Shown here: piece by piece, positions 34,253 through 44,192 of the stretch
Layout: every line of letters begins with the position of its first letter
How positions within the stretch are numbered: position 1 is the stretch's first letter
Source of the DNA: Acidobacteriota bacterium
GTDB taxonomy: Bacteria > Acidobacteriota > UBA6911 > RPQK01 > DATIPO01
Direction of reading: 5' to 3'
Assembly: GCA_035471785.1 (NCBI GenBank)
Contig: DATIPQ010000005.1
Span: 114,955 to 178,954, forward strand
DNA length: 64,000 nt
The notes under the pieces: model-generated
Seen by the model: the letters and a program-made list of their open reading frames with translations, nothing else
The model's database searches: none
What the model was told of the DNA's origin: nothing
Translations under genes and position numbers: made by a program

Positions 34253-36175
34253 TCAAGCGTCCCTTTCGGCCAGTACGCGCTCTTTGAGCCGCAGGATCTC
34301 GCCCAGCGACCAAGCCTGGAACGGGCACCCTCTGGGGGCGAAAGGTGCATCGCCGTCGGCTATTTCCGAAACGTGTCCCAGGCCAGCCTGATCCAGGTGA
34401 TCAAGCAGAGGCTGAAGGAATCGCTCCCTGGCTTCCAGCCGCGATTTGCTGGAATCGCCATGGACGCGCAGCCAGGCTTCGACAAAGGGGCCCATCAGCC
34501 AAGGCCAGACGGTGCCTTGATGGTAGGCGCTGTCGCGAGACCAGACACTGCCGCCGTAGTGGGCCCGGTAATCCTGGTGGCCTGGGTCGAGGGAACGCAG
34601 TCCCATTGGCGTTAGCAGGCTGCGTTCCACCGCTTCCACGACTTCGGCGGCCCGCGGGCCCTGAAAGAGCGGGAAAGGCAAGCCGCCCACAGCCAGGATC
34701 TGATTGGGTCGCAAGGTGTTGTCGTTGTCTCCGGAGCGGTGATTGACGTCCACCACGTCGTAGAGGTAGCCGTCCCGCGACGACCAGAAGCGTTCCCTGA
34801 AGCTCTCAATCGCCTGTCTGGCACGCGCTTCGCAGCGGGGGTTCCAAGGGGCCGCGATCTGCAGGGCGTTGATCCAGAGCGCCTGTACTTCCACGGGTTT
34901 GCCTATCCGCGGGGTCACCACCCAATCGCCCACCTTAGCGTCCATCCAGGTCAGTTGAACGCCCGGCTCTCCACAGGCCAAGAGGCCGTCGTCATCGCGC
35001 CCAATGCCATGGCGGGTGCCCCGGGCCATGCCCTCGATGATGGAACTGACGGCCTCCTGCAACCGTGTTTCCTCTTCAGACGTCAGGCGGCAATGGCGCA
35101 GGCACTCGTGGACCGCCACGGCATACCAGAGAGGCGCATCGACTGAGTTGTATTCCGGCTCCTGATCGGCATCTGGGAAGAAGTTGGGCAGCAGTCCGTC
35201 TTTGACCTGCCCCGACCACTCTAAAAGAATGTCTTTGGCAACCTCGTAACGGCCTGTGCTGAGTGCGAGTCCGCGCAGGGCGATAAAGCTGTCACGCCCC
35301 CAATCGGTGAACCAGGGATAGCCGGCTATGACGGTGCGTCCCTCGCCACGACGCACGATGTAGTTGTCAGCCGATTGATGGAGTTTGCTTGGGAAGACGG
35401 CTCGCCTGCGCCGCTCGCTCCTCTGCAAGTCGGCCACCAGCCTCTCGCAGGGCTCGGTGGAATCGGCCAATCCACCCGGGACGTCCGCCGTGAGCAGGAG
35501 CTGTGCTTGTTTCCCCTGTTTTAACGGCCAACTCAAAACTCCAGGCGCTGCCAGGTCTTCAATGTCGTCCAACCCGCGCTCCGTTTCCTCGGCGTAGCGG
35601 AACCGACGGTACCAAACCGGGTCGTGATGATAGCGACCATTGTGAAGGAGAGCAATGGAGGGGACCCCAGGGTAAGGCTTCCAGGTGAGGCGCCCCTCGC
35701 TTTCCTCCGGCTGCATTCGGAAGTGGGGGTTTTCATGATGAGTGGAATGGTAGTCGCGTCCGCTCAGGAACGGTCTCAGGCAGAGCCGCGCCTCGTAAGG
35801 GTAAAGCATGCGCCAAATCAGCGCCAAGGCAGCCTTTCCGTGAGGTGCAAAGAGCTCGAACTGAAGGCGACCGTCGCCGTCGAGGCGGTAGATCCAGCAG
35901 GGCCAGGGACGAAAGTGAAAGTCGGCGATTCGTCCACGCACGTCGGGGGCCACAACGTCGGGCGCATAGCGCTGGCTGGTCAATTCGCTCCTTCCGTCGG
36001 GCGTTTCCAGCCAAGCCTCGAAGCCGTTGACCAGAACCATTCGTTCAGTGGGCGGACGGCGCGCCACCTGCAGCAAGGCGTGGTAGCGGCGTCTGCGCTC
36101 GGTTCCCACGGTGCCGGAGGCAAAGCCGCCCAGACCATCAGCTTCCAGCCATTCGTTGTTCCATCGGTTCATCAT
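34253..36175 (-). CDS. Glycogen debranching enzyme (amylo-alpha-1,6-glucosidase type)
   Basis: 640 residues: an N-terminal beta-sandwich domain (about 1-240, beginning NEWLEADGLGGFASGTVGTERRR) and a C-terminal (alpha/alpha)6 glucosidase domain. The family core GYPWFTDWGRDSFIALRG (about 296-313) carries the catalytic acid region, and GSVWSRDSAYHQGTVWPWLMGP (about 555-577) is the second signature. It would hydrolyse alpha-1,6 branch glucose. It is the last gene of a leftward carbohydrate block but is separated from the GMC oxidoreductase gene by 180 bases, so it may have its own promoter. Confidence 0.88.
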   Translation of the reverse strand: MMNRWNNEWLEADGLGGFASGTVGTERRRRYHALLQVARRPPTERMVLVNGFEAWLETPDGRSELTSQRYAPDVVAPDVRGRIADFHFRPWPCWIYRLDGDGRLQFELFAPHGKAALALIWRMLYPYEARLCLRPFLSGRDYHSTHHENPHFRMQPEESEGRLTWKPYPGVPSIALLHNGRYHHDPVWYRRFRYAEETERGLDDIEDLAAPGVLSWPLKQGKQAQLLLTADVPGGLADSTEPCERLVADLQRSERRRRAVFPSKLHQSADNYIVRRGEGRTVIAGYPWFTDWGRDSFIALRGLALSTGRYEVAKDILLEWSGQVKDGLLPNFFPDADQEPEYNSVDAPLWYAVAVHECLRHCRLTSEEETRLQEAVSSIIEGMARGTRHGIGRDDDGLLACGEPGVQLTWMDAKVGDWVVTPRIGKPVEVQALWINALQIAAPWNPRCEARARQAIESFRERFWSSRDGYLYDVVDVNHRSGDNDNTLRPNQILAVGGLPFPLFQGPRAAEVVEAVERSLLTPMGLRSLDPGHQDYRAHYGGSVWSRDSAYHQGTVWPWLMGPFVEAWLRVHGDSSKSRLEARERFLQPLLDHLDQAGLGHVSEIADGDAPFAPRGCPFQAWSLGEILRLKERVLAERDA

Positions 36176-36355
36176 ATCTCCCTCTACAGTCCATTCCGCA
36201 CCGCGGCCGGACCATTCAATTGCTGTCGCTTACCACCAGTCGAAGCCCATGGCCGTCCGGATCCTTGAGCAGGACCGCCGATCGCCGGTCCCGCCAGCAG
36301 GACCGTCAAAATGAAGAAGCTGAAGCGCGCGAGCAGATGCATGCCGATCCTCCAG

Positions 36356-37903
36356 TCAACCCAGCCGCTCCAACAGGTGTTCGCCTACCCGCAGTGCGTT
36401 GGCCATAATGGTCAGGGATGGATTGACGGCCCCCGAGGAGGGGAAAAAACTGCCGTCGACCACGTAGAGATTGTCCACTTCGTGTGTCCTGCAGTCGGTG
36501 TTGAGGACCGAAGTCTTGGGGTCGTTGCCGAAGCGGATCGTTCCGCACTGATGAGCCACCGCCTGAAGGGGGATCTTCTTGCGCATATACAGCGAGCAGG
36601 GCAGGATGCGGTCGCCGCAGTCGACCGCCTTGACGGTTTCGGTCCAACGGTTCAGCAGACGGTCAAAGGACTCGTCGTTATTGCTCCGGTAGTGGAGGAC
36701 GATCTTGCCGTGGTTCAGCCTTACGCGATTGTCGGGGTCCGGGAGGTCCTCGCCAGTCAGCCACCAGTCGACGCTGTGGTGGGCGATCTCGTCCAGGGCG
36801 ATTCCCGGGGCCAGCGAGGGCGCGTCCAGCGCCATCATGTCTTTGTTTACCTTGCCCAGCAATTGGACATGCCCCATGGGAAAGGCATAGTTCTTCTCGC
36901 CCCAGTAGAAATCGTTGATGGCCAGGGTCTTCTGAAACACCGTGTCGTTGCGCCGCCGGCTTAATCCCACCATGGCGGCGTTGTTGTGCTTCATGAATCC
37001 GCGTCCCACCCAGTCCGACCCGTTCGCCAGTCCCGCCGGATGGCGGTCGTTGGCCGAGGCCAACAGCAGCGCCGCCGAATTGATGGCTCCGCAGGAAACC
37101 ACCACCAGTCCGGCCTTGAAGCGCTCAAGTCTGCCTTCAATCGTTGCTTCCACCTGGCTGACCGACCGTCCCTTGGGGTCGGTCAAGAGGCGTTTTACCT
37201 TGGCGCCGGTGAGCAAAGTGACGTTGGAATGAGAAAGCGCGGGGCGGACGCAGGTCAGGTCGGAGTCGGCTTTTGCGTCCACCAGGCAAGGGAATCCGTC
37301 GCAAGTGTCGCAGCGGATGCAGGCGCTCTTGCGCGGATTCTCTTCGTTCAGGCGGATCCCCAGCGGCACGTGAAAGGGGCTGAATCCATTGGAGCGCAGC
37401 TTGTCGTGCAGCTCTTGGATGCGCGGTTCGTGGCTGACCGGCGGCAAGGGGAAGTCGGAACTCATGTCGGGCTCGGTTGGATCATCGCCGCGCCGTCCGT
37501 GGACGTGGTAGAGCTTCTCGGCCTGGCAGTAATAAGGCTCGAAGTCCAGATAGCTGAGCGGCCAAGCCGGAGACAGGCCGTCCCGGTGAGTGACCTCCCC
37601 GAAGTCTTCCCGGCGCAGGCGCAGCAGAGCCGCGCCATAAACTTTTGTGTTGCCGCCTACCCAGTAGCCGGTCCCGGGACGCAGTCCGCGTCCTTCGGCG
37701 TCGAACCAGATTTCGCCGGTGTGATAGCGCTCTTTGTGGAAGACCTCGCGGGTGTCCCAGTTGGCCTTTTCGCGGGGCAGGAACTGGCCCCGCTCCAGCA
37801 CCAGGATACTCTTGCCGCTGGGCGCCAGCTTGTGCAACAAGGTTCCGCCTCCGGCCCCCGTACCGATGATGATGATGTCGTAGTGCTTGCTGGACATGGC
37901 CAA
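36356..37903 (-). CDS. GMC-family FAD oxidoreductase
   Basis: 515-residue flavoprotein of the glucose-methanol-choline family. FAD-binding GTGAGG is at about 14-19 with E37 as the ribose-binding acid. The active-site pair is probably His in AVAHQCGTIRFG and Asn in AVNPSLTIMANALR near the C-terminus. A cysteine-rich segment CIRCDTCDGFPC lies mid-protein, as in some sugar- and alcohol-oxidising members. There is no Tat signal, so it is cytoplasmic. Substrate unknown; the neighbouring sugar genes suggest a polyol or sugar. It starts 10 bases after the aquaporin stop. Confidence 0.87.
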   Translation of the reverse strand: MAMSSKHYDIIIIGTGAGGGTLLHKLAPSGKSILVLERGQFLPREKANWDTREVFHKERYHTGEIWFDAEGRGLRPGTGYWVGGNTKVYGAALLRLRREDFGEVTHRDGLSPAWPLSYLDFEPYYCQAEKLYHVHGRRGDDPTEPDMSSDFPLPPVSHEPRIQELHDKLRSNGFSPFHVPLGIRLNEENPRKSACIRCDTCDGFPCLVDAKADSDLTCVRPALSHSNVTLLTGAKVKRLLTDPKGRSVSQVEATIEGRLERFKAGLVVVSCGAINSAALLLASANDRHPAGLANGSDWVGRGFMKHNNAAMVGLSRRRNDTVFQKTLAINDFYWGEKNYAFPMGHVQLLGKVNKDMMALDAPSLAPGIALDEIAHHSVDWWLTGEDLPDPDNRVRLNHGKIVLHYRSNNDESFDRLLNRWTETVKAVDCGDRILPCSLYMRKKIPLQAVAHQCGTIRFGNDPKTSVLNTDCRTHEVDNLYVVDGSFFPSSGAVNPSLTIMANALRVGEHLLERLG

Positions 37904-37913
37904 TGGGTCTCCT

Positions 37914-38732
37914 TCACATGGATGATGGCGTGGAAGCGGATTTGCCGGTTTTGGGAAAATCGCACTTGAAAATGCAGCGGAAACGGTTGATGTGGTGGAG
38001 CCTGGCGCACAGAACCGGATGGCTGTCGGCCATGGTCCACTGGTAGAAGACGGCGGCGCCCAGCATTCCCAGCGGAGGAGCCAGCAGGTAGATCCAGAAG
38101 TGCGTCCAGATTCCGGAAGGAAGGGCTGAGGCCAGGCTGCGGGCGGGGTTGATGCTCATTCCCGATAGAGGGGCTTCCAGAAAGATGAAGCTGCCTACGA
38201 GCAGGCCGGCAACCAGGCCGGTGTAGCGATTGAGCCGAGGGCGGTTGCTGACCATCAGAATGAAAAAGAAAAGCGTGGCCGACATGAGGACCTCGGCAAG
38301 GAAGGCCTCCATGGCCCTCGCGCCGGCGGGTACCGTGGCCACGAAATTGACATGCGGATCCGCGATCCACCCTCCCAGAAGAACCTGAGCCAAAAGTACA
38401 CCCGCCACTCCTCCCAGCGACTGGAAGAGTACGTAGGCTACGGCATCGGCGGTCCCGACCTTTCCCAGCCTCCAAAAGGCGATGGTCACGGCGGGATTGA
38501 TGTGGGCGCCTGACCGCTTGCCCAAAGGCGAATAGATAATGGCTATCGCGGTCAGGCCCATGGCCGCTCCCATCAGCGCCCGGCGCACTTCGCCGTTCTC
38601 CAGCGACTGGCGCAGGACCGACTCGGGAAACTCCAACCAAGCCGCAAAAACCGAGGCGGAAAGCATGAACAGCCCCAGCCCGGCCGCTTCCATCAGGTAG
38701 AGCGGCCAGTGAGATTTCCACTGTTTCAGCAT
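37914..38732 (-). CDS. MIP-family aquaporin/glycerol channel
   Basis: 272 residues from the ATG for MLKQWKSHW; longer frames run into the upstream SDR gene. Six membrane helices and both half-helix NPA boxes are present: HINPAVT (about 78-84) and SINPARS in the second half. The selectivity filter cannot be read reliably. The C-terminal tail is basic. Its position between an SDR and a GMC oxidoreductase suggests uptake of a small polyol used by those enzymes, or osmotic water flow. Confidence 0.87.
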   Translation of the reverse strand: MLKQWKSHWPLYLMEAAGLGLFMLSASVFAAWLEFPESVLRQSLENGEVRRALMGAAMGLTAIAIIYSPLGKRSGAHINPAVTIAFWRLGKVGTADAVAYVLFQSLGGVAGVLLAQVLLGGWIADPHVNFVATVPAGARAMEAFLAEVLMSATLFFFILMVSNRPRLNRYTGLVAGLLVGSFIFLEAPLSGMSINPARSLASALPSGIWTHFWIYLLAPPLGMLGAAVFYQWTMADSHPVLCARLHHINRFRCIFKCDFPKTGKSASTPSSM

Positions 38733-38746
38733 GAAGCGGGTCGTCC

Positions 38747-39604
38747 TTAGCCGCCGGTGGCGAATCCGGGATAGAGGGTCATGCCTCCGTCGATAATTAA
38801 ACTGGAACCGGTTACATAGTCCGATTGGTCGGAGGCCAGCCACACTGCCGCCCGGCCGATGTCGTCGACTTCGCCCGTGCGTCGGTATGGAATCAGCGTC
38901 AGCAGGGCCGCTTCAGCCTCGGGGGTTTCCCAGGCGCTGCGGTTGATGGCCGTCCGAATGGCGCCGGGCGAAATGGAATTGACGCGGATGCGATGTCCGG
39001 CCACCTCCTGGGCGATGCTCTTCATCATCAGCATTACGCCGCCTTTGGAGGCCGCGTAATTGACGTGTCCCGCCCAGGGGATGATCTCGTGCACTGAACT
39101 AATGCAGATGATCTTGCCGGCCGCGCAGGAGATTTCAGGACGCACTCCGCGCCTCTTGAACTCCCGCACGGCTTCGCGGGCGCACAGAAACTGCCCGGTC
39201 AGGTTGACTCCGATGACCCGGTTCCATTGCTCCAGCGTCATCTCGTGGAAGGCTGCGTCCCGCTGCAGTCCCGCATTGTTAACCAGGATGTCGATGGTGC
39301 CGAAGCGCTCCATCATCTCGGCGAACATCTCCTCTACCTGGTCTTCCCGCGAGACGTCGGCATGGTGGCTATAGGCTTCGCTGCCGCAGCGTCGGATTTC
39401 CTCGACCACCTCCTGCGCGGCCTCCTCGCCCTCGTGATAGTTGACCGCTACGTCGGCACCGGCGTGGCCGAGGGAAATGGCTATGCCGCGTCCAATGCCT
39501 GAATTGGCCCCCGTGACGAGCGCCTTCTGTCCCTTGAGGTGCTTGATGATGGGACAGTGGGGCATCACGACTTCGGGCAGACTGTCATCTTGATGTTTTG
39601 CCAT
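38747..39604 (-). CDS. SDR-family oxidoreductase (glucose 1-dehydrogenase-like)
   Basis: Classical short-chain dehydrogenase of about 285 residues. The cofactor motif TGANSGIG is at 31-38, NNAG at about 109-112, and the catalytic S170-Y183-K187 triad lies in ICISSVHEII and VNYAASKGG. A TTG 33 bases upstream is in frame; the ATG with GGAAGGAAG before it is preferred. The sequence is close to bacterial glucose/aldose dehydrogenases (NNAGLQRDAAFHEMTLEQWNRVI). It heads the SDR-aquaporin-GMC set, whose genes are spaced 10-14 bases apart. Confidence 0.87.
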   Translation of the reverse strand: MAKHQDDSLPEVVMPHCPIIKHLKGQKALVTGANSGIGRGIAISLGHAGADVAVNYHEGEEAAQEVVEEIRRCGSEAYSHHADVSREDQVEEMFAEMMERFGTIDILVNNAGLQRDAAFHEMTLEQWNRVIGVNLTGQFLCAREAVREFKRRGVRPEISCAAGKIICISSVHEIIPWAGHVNYAASKGGVMLMMKSIAQEVAGHRIRVNSISPGAIRTAINRSAWETPEAEAALLTLIPYRRTGEVDDIGRAAVWLASDQSDYVTGSSLIIDGGMTLYPGFATGG

Positions 39605-39691
39605 GACTTCGATCAGCTTCCTTCCGCTGTCTTTCAATCTGAGGTTTCTGGATCCAGGGTTTCCCGATGACCTGATTCTTATTCGGGCGTT

Positions 39692-42352
39692 CTACCTTTT
39701 TTCCGATTCCCGCTTTCGAGGTTGCAGCAGCTTGGCCACCAGACCCGTCCAGCCGGTTTGATGGGAGGCGCCCACGCCCCGTCCGTTGTCTCCATGAAAG
39801 TATTCGTGAAAGAGGGGGAGGTCACGGAAATGGGGGTCCCGATGCAGTTTCTCGTGATAGGCCAAGACGGGACGGCGTCCCTCCTCGTCGCGGAGAAAGA
39901 GCCGGCCCAGCCGTTTCGAGAGTTCGATGGACACCTGTTCGAGGGAAACGAGGTTTCCCGAACCCGTCGGACACTCCACCTGGAAGCGATCGCCGTAATA
40001 ATGGTGGAATTTCTGCAGCGACTCGATGATCAGGTAGTTGATGGGAAACCAGATTGGCCCCCGCCAGTTGGAATTGCCCCCGAAGAGCCCCGTGGTGGAT
40101 TCGGCGGGTTGGTAACCGACTGACAGCGGATGCCCGCAGCAATCGAAGACGTAGGGGCGCTCGGCGTGGGCGCGCGAGAGCGAGCGAATGCCATAGGGCG
40201 AGAGGAATTCTTGGGGATCCAGCATGCGTTTGAGCAGGGCTTTCATCCGATGCCCTCTCAAGAGGGAAAGCAAACGTCTCCGGCCAAGTCCCGGCTCATC
40301 CCATCGGGAAACCAACTGGGCCATATCGGGACGGTTCTCCAAAAACCACTCCAGGCGCCTCCTGAAATCGGGCAGTTTGTCGAGCATGTCGGGTTCCAGC
40401 GTCTCCACCGCCAAGAGCGGGATCAACCCCACCAGCGAGCGCACGCGCAGGGTGACGCGCGAGTTGTCGGGCAGATTGAGAATGTCGTAGTAGAACTCGT
40501 CCTGCTCGTCCCACAGACCGCCCTGGCTTCCCGCGAAGTTGGTCATAGCCTTGGCGATGTAGAGGAAGTGCTCGAAGAATTTGGTGGCGATGTCTTCGTA
40601 GACCGGGTTGTGCAGCGCCAGTTCCAGGGCGATCCGCATCAGGTTGAGGCAGTACATTGCCATCCAACTGGTGCCGTCGGACTGGGAAAGATGACCGCCC
40701 GTGGGCAGTTCGGCGCTGCGGTCGAAGACCCCGATGTTGTCCAGCCCCAGGAAACCGCCTTGAAAGATATTGTTGCCGTCGGCGTCTTTGCGGTTGACCC
40801 ACCAGGTGAAGTTGAGCAGCAGCTTGTGGAAGACCCTTTCCAGGAAGGCCAGATCCCCCTCGTTTCCCCGTCTCTTGCGGTCGATCTGGAAGACCCTCCA
40901 GGCAGCCCAGGCGTGCACGGGCGGATTGACGTCGGAGAAGGCCCATTCATAAGCGGGCATCTGGCCGTTGGGATGCAGATACCACTCCCGGGTCAGCAGG
41001 ACCAACTGGTCCTTGGCGAACTCGGCGTCGACCAGTGCCAGAGGGATGCAGTGGAAGGCTAGGTCCCAGGCCGCGTACCAGGGATACTCCCAGGTATCGG
41101 GCATGGAAAGGATTTCTTGATTGTTGAGATGCCTCCATTCGTAGTTGCGTCCCCATTTGCGCTGCTGGGGTGGGGGGGGCTGCTCAGGGTCGCCTTGCAG
41201 CCAGAGATCGACGTCGTAATGGAAGAACTGCTTGCTCCACAGCATTCCGGCAAAGGCCCGGCGCTGAACCGACCGCTCGTCCTCGTCATCGAGGCCTATT
41301 TGGAGTTGGGAGTAAAAGTCGTCGGCTTCCTTCTTGCGACGCTTCAGAATAGCGTCAAAGTTTTTCCAGGTATCCCCTTGGGCCTTTTCGGCGCGCCTCA
41401 AGCGCACCTTGACCTGGCACGACCCGCCTGAGTCGAGGGAGAAGTGAAAGAGGGCGGCAGCCTTGCTTCCCTCAGCCTCAGCCAAGACATCCAGACGTCC
41501 ATCCACCACAAAACTGTGGAAGGCATCCTTAGGATGGGCAGGCGAAGCGATGGACCCGTAAAGGCGGCGGGTATTCGTCTCGTTCTCACACAGCAAGAGC
41601 CTCTCCGCGTCGGCGGCCGCCCAGATCCACTGGCCCAGTTGTGGATGATCGAGGCGGAGCCTTTCCGTGCTCTCCAGCCGTAGGCGGGGCTTCTGCCCGC
41701 CATCCCATGACCAAGTGTTGCGAAACCACACCTGAGGCAGGACCCACAGTTCGGCCGCCTCAGGTCCCCGGTTGAGCACCGTAACCTTCATCAGGATGTC
41801 GTCTTCGGAGGCTTTGGCGTATTCGACGACGACGTCGAAGTAGCGGTCGTCGTCAAAGACGCCCGTATCGAGAATCTCGAACTCGGGTTCGTCCTTGCCG
41901 CGTTGGCGATTGACTTCGACCAGTTGGGCGTATGGGAAAGCCGCCTGAGGGTACTTATAGAGCATCTTCTGGTAGGCGTGGGAGGGACTGGCATCAAGGT
42001 AGTAGTAGAGTTCCTTGACGTCTTCGCCGTGGTTCCCCTCGCTGTTTGTAAGGCCGAAGAGTCGCTCTTTGAGGATGGGGTCGCGGCCGTTCCAGAGGGC
42101 CGGCGAAAGGCAGATGCGCTGCTCGGCGTCGCTAAATCCGGCTAGGCCGTCCTCACCCCATCGGTAGGCTCGGCTTCGGGCGTGGTCGTGGGGAAAGTAA
42201 TCCCAGGCCGTGCCGTTTGGACTGTAGTCTTCGCGTACCGTGCCCCATTGCCGTTCGCTTAGGTAGGGCCCCCAAAACAACCATTTTTCTCGTTGCTCGG
42301 TGCTCAGCCGCCGTATCTCGGTCTGACCTGCCGTCTTCTTTTTCTTGGCCAC
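39692..42352 (-). CDS. GH63-like glucosidase (MGH1 type)
   Basis: 886-residue glycoside hydrolase with an N-terminal beta-rich region (about 1-330) and a C-terminal (alpha/alpha)6 barrel of the GH63 superfamily ([20 protein letters not shown] at about 422, [16 protein letters not shown] at about 530, [15 protein letters not shown] at about 775). The D in AAWDLAF and the E region near SLEQVS are where catalytic acids are usually found. No signal peptide is present. Homologues act on glucosylglycerate, mannosylglycerate or related solutes; the real substrate is not determinable here. The downstream SDR-aquaporin-GMC genes make a solute-catabolism unit plausible. Confidence 0.82.
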   Translation of the reverse strand: MAKKKKTAGQTEIRRLSTEQREKWLFWGPYLSERQWGTVREDYSPNGTAWDYFPHDHARSRAYRWGEDGLAGFSDAEQRICLSPALWNGRDPILKERLFGLTNSEGNHGEDVKELYYYLDASPSHAYQKMLYKYPQAAFPYAQLVEVNRQRGKDEPEFEILDTGVFDDDRYFDVVVEYAKASEDDILMKVTVLNRGPEAAELWVLPQVWFRNTWSWDGGQKPRLRLESTERLRLDHPQLGQWIWAAADAERLLLCENETNTRRLYGSIASPAHPKDAFHSFVVDGRLDVLAEAEGSKAAALFHFSLDSGGSCQVKVRLRRAEKAQGDTWKNFDAILKRRKKEADDFYSQLQIGLDDEDERSVQRRAFAGMLWSKQFFHYDVDLWLQGDPEQPPPPQQRKWGRNYEWRHLNNQEILSMPDTWEYPWYAAWDLAFHCIPLALVDAEFAKDQLVLLTREWYLHPNGQMPAYEWAFSDVNPPVHAWAAWRVFQIDRKRRGNEGDLAFLERVFHKLLLNFTWWVNRKDADGNNIFQGGFLGLDNIGVFDRSAELPTGGHLSQSDGTSWMAMYCLNLMRIALELALHNPVYEDIATKFFEHFLYIAKAMTNFAGSQGGLWDEQDEFYYDILNLPDNSRVTLRVRSLVGLIPLLAVETLEPDMLDKLPDFRRRLEWFLENRPDMAQLVSRWDEPGLGRRRLLSLLRGHRMKALLKRMLDPQEFLSPYGIRSLSRAHAERPYVFDCCGHPLSVGYQPAESTTGLFGGNSNWRGPIWFPINYLIIESLQKFHHYYGDRFQVECPTGSGNLVSLEQVSIELSKRLGRLFLRDEEGRRPVLAYHEKLHRDPHFRDLPLFHEYFHGDNGRGVGASHQTGWTGLVAKLLQPRKRESEKR

Positions 42353-42376
42353 TTTCTTTCCTTTTGCAACTTTCGG

Positions 42377-42427
42377 CCGTCCCGGCGCGGGCGCCCTCGT
42401 CGACAGGCCTCGACCCGCGCCGGACGG
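42377..42427 (-). terminator. Strong GC-rich stem-loop
   Basis: CCGTCCCGGCGCGGG (42377-42391) pairs with CCCGCGCCGGACGG (42414-42427) with one bulged base and a 22-base loop. It lies between the anti-sigma stop and the glucosidase start, both leftward. No T-run follows. Confidence 0.45.
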
Positions 42428-42483
42428 GGCTCTCAGGACAGTTATTTGCCGCCGCGGGAGGATGGTTACAGAGGAATTGGAAT

Positions 42484-43164
42484 TTATTTTCGAAGGGCTC
42501 TACGGCTTGACCAAGCCATCAGAAGAGGAGCTGCCAGCAGGGCCGCGAGGATGGCGCTGGTGTGCCCCGCCAGGGTGTGGAACGGAGACGATATGGGGCA
42601 GTGCAGGCGCCAAACCATCTCGGCGGTCAGAGCCGCTGCCGCGCCCGCCAGCAGTCCCGCAATGTAAGGGCGGGTGGGGAAACCGTCACGCTGCATCTTG
42701 AAGAGCAACAGCAACATGGGGACGCTCAGGAGGCAAAGCCGGGTAAAGCAATGCATGGCCGCCCCGACCTCGTTTCCTGCGGGGGCGAAGGTAGGGCTGG
42801 CGGCGTGGCTGACCGAAGCCAGGCAAATCTGGGTCAGGGGAGCGGCCACAGCCAAGGCCAGCGCCAGATGTGATTGCAACCCTGCTGCTGGAACAGCCTC
42901 TCTCAGGGACCAGTAGGCTACGGTTCCGGCAACCGCCAGTCCGAAAAGGGAAAGGCCCCAGGTACCCAGTTCACCCAGCTTCGGCATGTCGGGGCGGATA
43001 CCGCTCAGCACCGCGATCATGGTCGAGGCCAGTACCATCCACGCCACCGAAGGCAGCAGGCGGACGCCGGTCGCGGGCAGCGGTCGGACCTCTTCGAGAT
43101 CATCCTTCACATGCCGGTAGACTCTGCGAAAGGTTTCCTCGTGAAACTGGGCGTTGTCGCTCAT
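42484..43164 (-). CDS. Membrane anti-sigma factor, NrsF/DUF1109-like
   Basis: 226 residues: a cytoplasmic N-terminal part of about 40 residues ([20 protein letters not shown]) and six hydrophobic segments. This layout and its position directly after an ECF sigma gene match NrsF (DUF1109) anti-sigma factors, which hold the sigma factor at the membrane. The start codon overlaps the sigma stop as ATGA, giving coupled synthesis. The sequence itself diverges enough that the family name is partly from context. Confidence 0.7.
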   Translation of the reverse strand: MSDNAQFHEETFRRVYRHVKDDLEEVRPLPATGVRLLPSVAWMVLASTMIAVLSGIRPDMPKLGELGTWGLSLFGLAVAGTVAYWSLREAVPAAGLQSHLALALAVAAPLTQICLASVSHAASPTFAPAGNEVGAAMHCFTRLCLLSVPMLLLLFKMQRDGFPTRPYIAGLLAGAAAALTAEMVWRLHCPISSPFHTLAGHTSAILAALLAAPLLMAWSSRRALRK

Positions 43165-43736
43165 GAGCTGTAAGCGCTCCCCCGCACGATGCGCCTTAGA
43201 TCCTGAAGAGCGCGGTAGGATCGGAGCTTGGCAGCTCCAGCCGAGATGTCGAGCAAAGCCCCGATCTCGGTAAAGGTAAATCCCAAGTAATAGTGTAGCA
43301 GCAGGCACTCCTTGCGTTGAGGCGAAACCGACCGCAATGCTTTCTCCAACGTCAAAGAACTCTCAAGGTCCCGGTTTCCCACTTCTTCTTCAAGCCTGGC
43401 CCAATCGCCCTGATCCAGGTTGGTCACGGGCTTTCGGCGCTGCGCTCTGAGATGCATGAGAAAAAGATGTCGCGAGATGGCGAAAGCCCAAGGAGCTACC
43501 GGACGGGGAGGCTGATAGGTGTGGCGGCTGCGGTGAATCTGCAGGAACGACTCCTGAAGCAGATCCTCGGCCAATGGTTCCCGCAAACCCTTGTATATGA
43601 GGAAACGGAACAATCTCGGAGACAATTCGCGGTACAGGTCCTCGAAGGCTCGCAGTTCGCCTTGCTGGTAGCGAATCATGAGGGAGACGAGCTTATCCTC
43701 TTCAGCATCCGTTTTTCTTTCGGACTTGTGACCCAT
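43161..43736 (-). CDS. ECF-family RNA polymerase sigma factor
   Basis: 191 residues. Region 2 lies at about 18-85 (FEDLYRELSPRLFRFLIYKG, AEDLLQESFLQIHRSRHTY, APWAFAISRHLFLMHLR) and region 4 at about 125-180 (ALRSVSPQRKECLLLHYYLGFTFTEIGALLDISAGAAKLRSYRAL). The frame is open for another 90 codons upstream, but GGAG is correctly placed before ATG 43736 and the conserved part starts soon after. It probably responds to an envelope or redox signal through the adjacent anti-sigma protein. It is divergent from the double-Rieske operon, which could be one of its targets. Confidence 0.88.
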   Translation of the reverse strand: MGHKSERKTDAEEDKLVSLMIRYQQGELRAFEDLYRELSPRLFRFLIYKGLREPLAEDLLQESFLQIHRSRHTYQPPRPVAPWAFAISRHLFLMHLRAQRRKPVTNLDQGDWARLEEEVGNRDLESSLTLEKALRSVSPQRKECLLLHYYLGFTFTEIGALLDISAGAAKLRSYRALQDLRRIVRGSAYSS

Positions 43737-43788
43737 CGCTCCGAAACCTCTCATTCGGCCGTCATGCAATATGGCCAAACGTGTTGGC

Positions 43789-43817
43789 ATTGTGATTGCC
43801 CGCCGCTGTGATGTCAA
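43789..43817 (-). promoter_or_regulatory. Candidate promoter of the sigma/anti-sigma operon
   Basis: On the minus strand: TTGACA, a 17-base spacer, then CACAAT. The -35 is perfect and the -10 matches four of six. It lies 53 bases before the sigma start. Confidence 0.4.
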
Positions 43818-44118
43818 GAAGGCCTGGTGGCGTGGTATGGGGGTCTTTTGCGGACTGGCCAAGTCAGGAAAGTACGCGTCCCCACCTTTCCCGACCGCAG
43901 TTGAGCACCTCCTGAAGATTTGGCTGTAACCACTTGTCCTTAGTCGGCAAATGGGAATCCGGAGTGCCGCCAAGGAGGAGAAACGAATGACCCTGGGCGT
44001 GACCATTATTCATCGCTCCCAACTGCCGGTGATCGGCAGCAAGCCATAAATCGCTTTCCTTTGCGAGACTCCTCCGGATGGAGGGTCGGTCTGATGGCCT
44101 TCCCTTCACAGCGCAATT

Positions 44119-44148
44119 TTTTGGACAGACGCCGCACTGCGCCCTAAT
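44119..44148 (+). promoter_or_regulatory. Candidate promoter of the double-Rieske operon
   Basis: TTGGAC, an 18-base spacer, then TAATAT, ending 44 bases before the first ATG. GGAAG lies just before that start codon. Confidence 0.45.
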
Positions 44149-44192
44149 ATTGAATCTGATAATCGCACCCTCGGTAACACGAAAAGGAAGCA

